Assembly: GCA_947258625.1 (NCBI GenBank)
Contig: CAMYJN010000092.1
Location: 1 to 7,782 of the forward strand
DNA length: 7,782 nt
Reading direction: 5' to 3'
Source: an uncultured Polyangiaceae bacterium
Lineage (GTDB): Bacteria; Myxococcota_A; Polyangia; Polyangiales; Houyiibacteriaceae
Made by a program: the position numbers and the translations under genes. Below, one piece after another: positions 6,773-7,782 of this stretch (the first letter of the stretch is position 1; each line of letters opens with the position of its first letter). The notes beneath the pieces were generated by a model that had not been told where the DNA came from, did not search any database, and worked only from the letters and a program-made list of their open reading frames with translations.

Positions 6773-7782
6773 CCCATTGGCTCAGTTGAAGTTTCGCGAC
6801 CCCGAGCGGGCGCAAGGCCTCCGCGACGCGCTCGATCGCCTAGTGCACCAAGCCGACCACGCACCGGTATCGGTGATGCACGTGTGCGGGAGCCATGAGC
6901 AGGCGATCGCAAAGTTTGGGCTAAGAGCGGCATTTCCCCTAGATTTGCAGGTGATTATGGGCCCCGGCTGCCCGGTGTGTGTGACGGACGTGCCCGAGGT
7001 GGACGAGGCAGTCGCGCTCGCGAAACAGGGTGTTCGAATCGCTTCATACGGCGACATGCTGCGGGTGCCTGGCACCTCGCAGTCGCTTGCGGACGCTAAA
7101 GCCGAGGGCGCGAACGTGGACGTGGTGTACAGCGTGACCCAGGCCGTCGAGCTCGCGCGGGATCACGACGAGGAGATCGTCTTTTTTGCTTCGGGATTTG
7201 AAACGACGGCGGTCGCAACTGCGGCCGTGTTGGTCGACGATCCGCCCGAGAACTTTTCGGTGCTCTCCGCGCACAAATACATTCCCCCGGTGATGGAGAT
7301 TGTCGCCGAGATGCCGGAGACCAAAATCGAAGGCTTCCTTGCGGCCGGGCACGCCGCCACGATTACGGGCTCGGCGGTGTTCGAGAAGTTCGTCGAACGG
7401 CATGGCCTGCCCGTGGTGATCGCTGGCTTCGAGCCCCTTGACGTCATGGCAGGCCTGGTGAAGCTCATGGAGGTCATCAACAGTGGCAGGCCAAGGGTGG
7501 AAAACGCCTTTCCGCGCTGCGTAACACGCGAAGGGAACGTTCACGCACAAAGGCTCTTGTGGAGGGTGTTTCGGGCGACTGGAGGTCGCTGGCGGGGCAT
7601 CGCCCATGTCCCGAACGGGAACCTTCGCCTCCGAGATGAGTTCGCGAAGTACGACACGCGAAAGCGCTTCACCATCGACGCGTCGGCGCTCTGGAGTTAC
7701 GCACCGCCGAAGCTGGTTCAGCAGTGCCAGTGTGGTGACATCATGGCGGGGATCGCATCACCGGCCGACTGTCCGCTATTTG
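6759..7782 (+). CDS. hypD: Hydrogenase maturation protein HypD (3'-truncated)
   Basis: HypD is the Fe-S scaffold on which, together with HypC, the Fe(CN)2CO unit is assembled. The frame is open from ATG 6759 to the window end, giving 341 residues of an expected 360-380. The N-terminal LKFRDPERAQ matches the usual start of HypD and supports this ATG, although only a weak RBS-like sequence precedes it. VCGSHEQAI holds the conserved C43, and GPGCPVC holds C71 and C74, which belong to the iron-binding/redox-active centre. GFETTA (about 146-151) and GFEPLDVM (about 223-230) are family blocks. The [4Fe-4S] region begins with C323 and C325 (CQCGDIMAG) and C338 (ADCPLF); at least one more ligand should lie beyond the window. 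It overlaps hypC by 14 bases. The usual next gene would be hypE. Confidence 0.97.
   Translation, partial: MNPSDPLAQLKFRDPERAQGLRDALDRLVHQADHAPVSVMHVCGSHEQAIAKFGLRAAFPLDLQVIMGPGCPVCVTDVPEVDEAVALAKQGVRIASYGDMLRVPGTSQSLADAKAEGANVDVVYSVTQAVELARDHDEEIVFFASGFETTAVATAAVLVDDPPENFSVLSAHKYIPPVMEIVAEMPETKIEGFLAAGHAATITGSAVFEKFVERHGLPVVIAGFEPLDVMAGLVKLMEVINSGRPRVENAFPRCVTREGNVHAQRLLWRVFRATGGRWRGIAHVPNGNLRLRDEFAKYDTRKRFTIDASALWSYAPPKLVQQCQCGDIMAGIASPADCPLF

Noticed and set aside
7044..7607. Minus-strand open frame of 187 codons opposite hypD
   Set aside because: HypD motifs run through the plus strand across this entire stretch. The antisense translation is His/Arg-rich without any domain.

Overview
The window is one uninterrupted, plus-strand operon segment encoding a membrane-bound, outward-facing (group 1-type) [NiFe] uptake hydrogenase and part of its maturation machinery. 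Order: hydrogenase small subunit (5' end cut off) - large subunit - b-type cytochrome membrane subunit - large-subunit endopeptidase - monoheme c-type cytochrome lipoprotein - hypF - hypC - hypD (3' end cut off). I see no gene on the minus strand, no RNA gene, no mobile element, no CRISPR array and no terminator. The longest non-coding gap is the 19 bases between hypF and hypC, so no stretch over 300 bases lacks a gene.

Region 1 (2-3266) holds the catalytic and electron-transfer core. The small subunit carries three Fe-S clusters and a C-terminal membrane anchor. The large subunit has both CxxC pairs that bind the NiFe centre and a 15-residue C-terminal tail to be cleaved during maturation. 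The cytochrome b is the expected link to the quinone pool. Region 2 (3259-4153) holds the protease predicted to cut that tail, and a small lipoprotein cytochrome c whose gene starts inside the protease gene. Region 3 (4153-7782) holds hypF, hypC and hypD, which build the Fe(CN)2CO part of the active site. hypE, hypA and hypB are not in the window and may lie downstream or elsewhere.

Nearly every junction overlaps: 4 bases (small/large), 4 (large/cyt b), 8 (cyt b/protease), 50 (protease/cyt c), 1 (cyt c/hypF) and 14 (hypC/hypD). This points to a single transcript with translational coupling.

The DNA is GC-rich. The predicted outer-membrane-type lipoprotein cytochrome and the quinone-coupled hydrogenase suggest a Gram-negative bacterium, plausibly a proteobacterium, myxobacterium or relative, but I cannot name the lineage. 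The small subunit has Gly where oxygen-tolerant enzymes have the supernumerary sixth Cys of the proximal cluster, so a conventional oxygen-sensitive enzyme is predicted. I do not see a wholly new system. The most unusual element is the lipoprotein cytochrome c between the protease and hypF, which suggests a second electron exit besides the cytochrome b.
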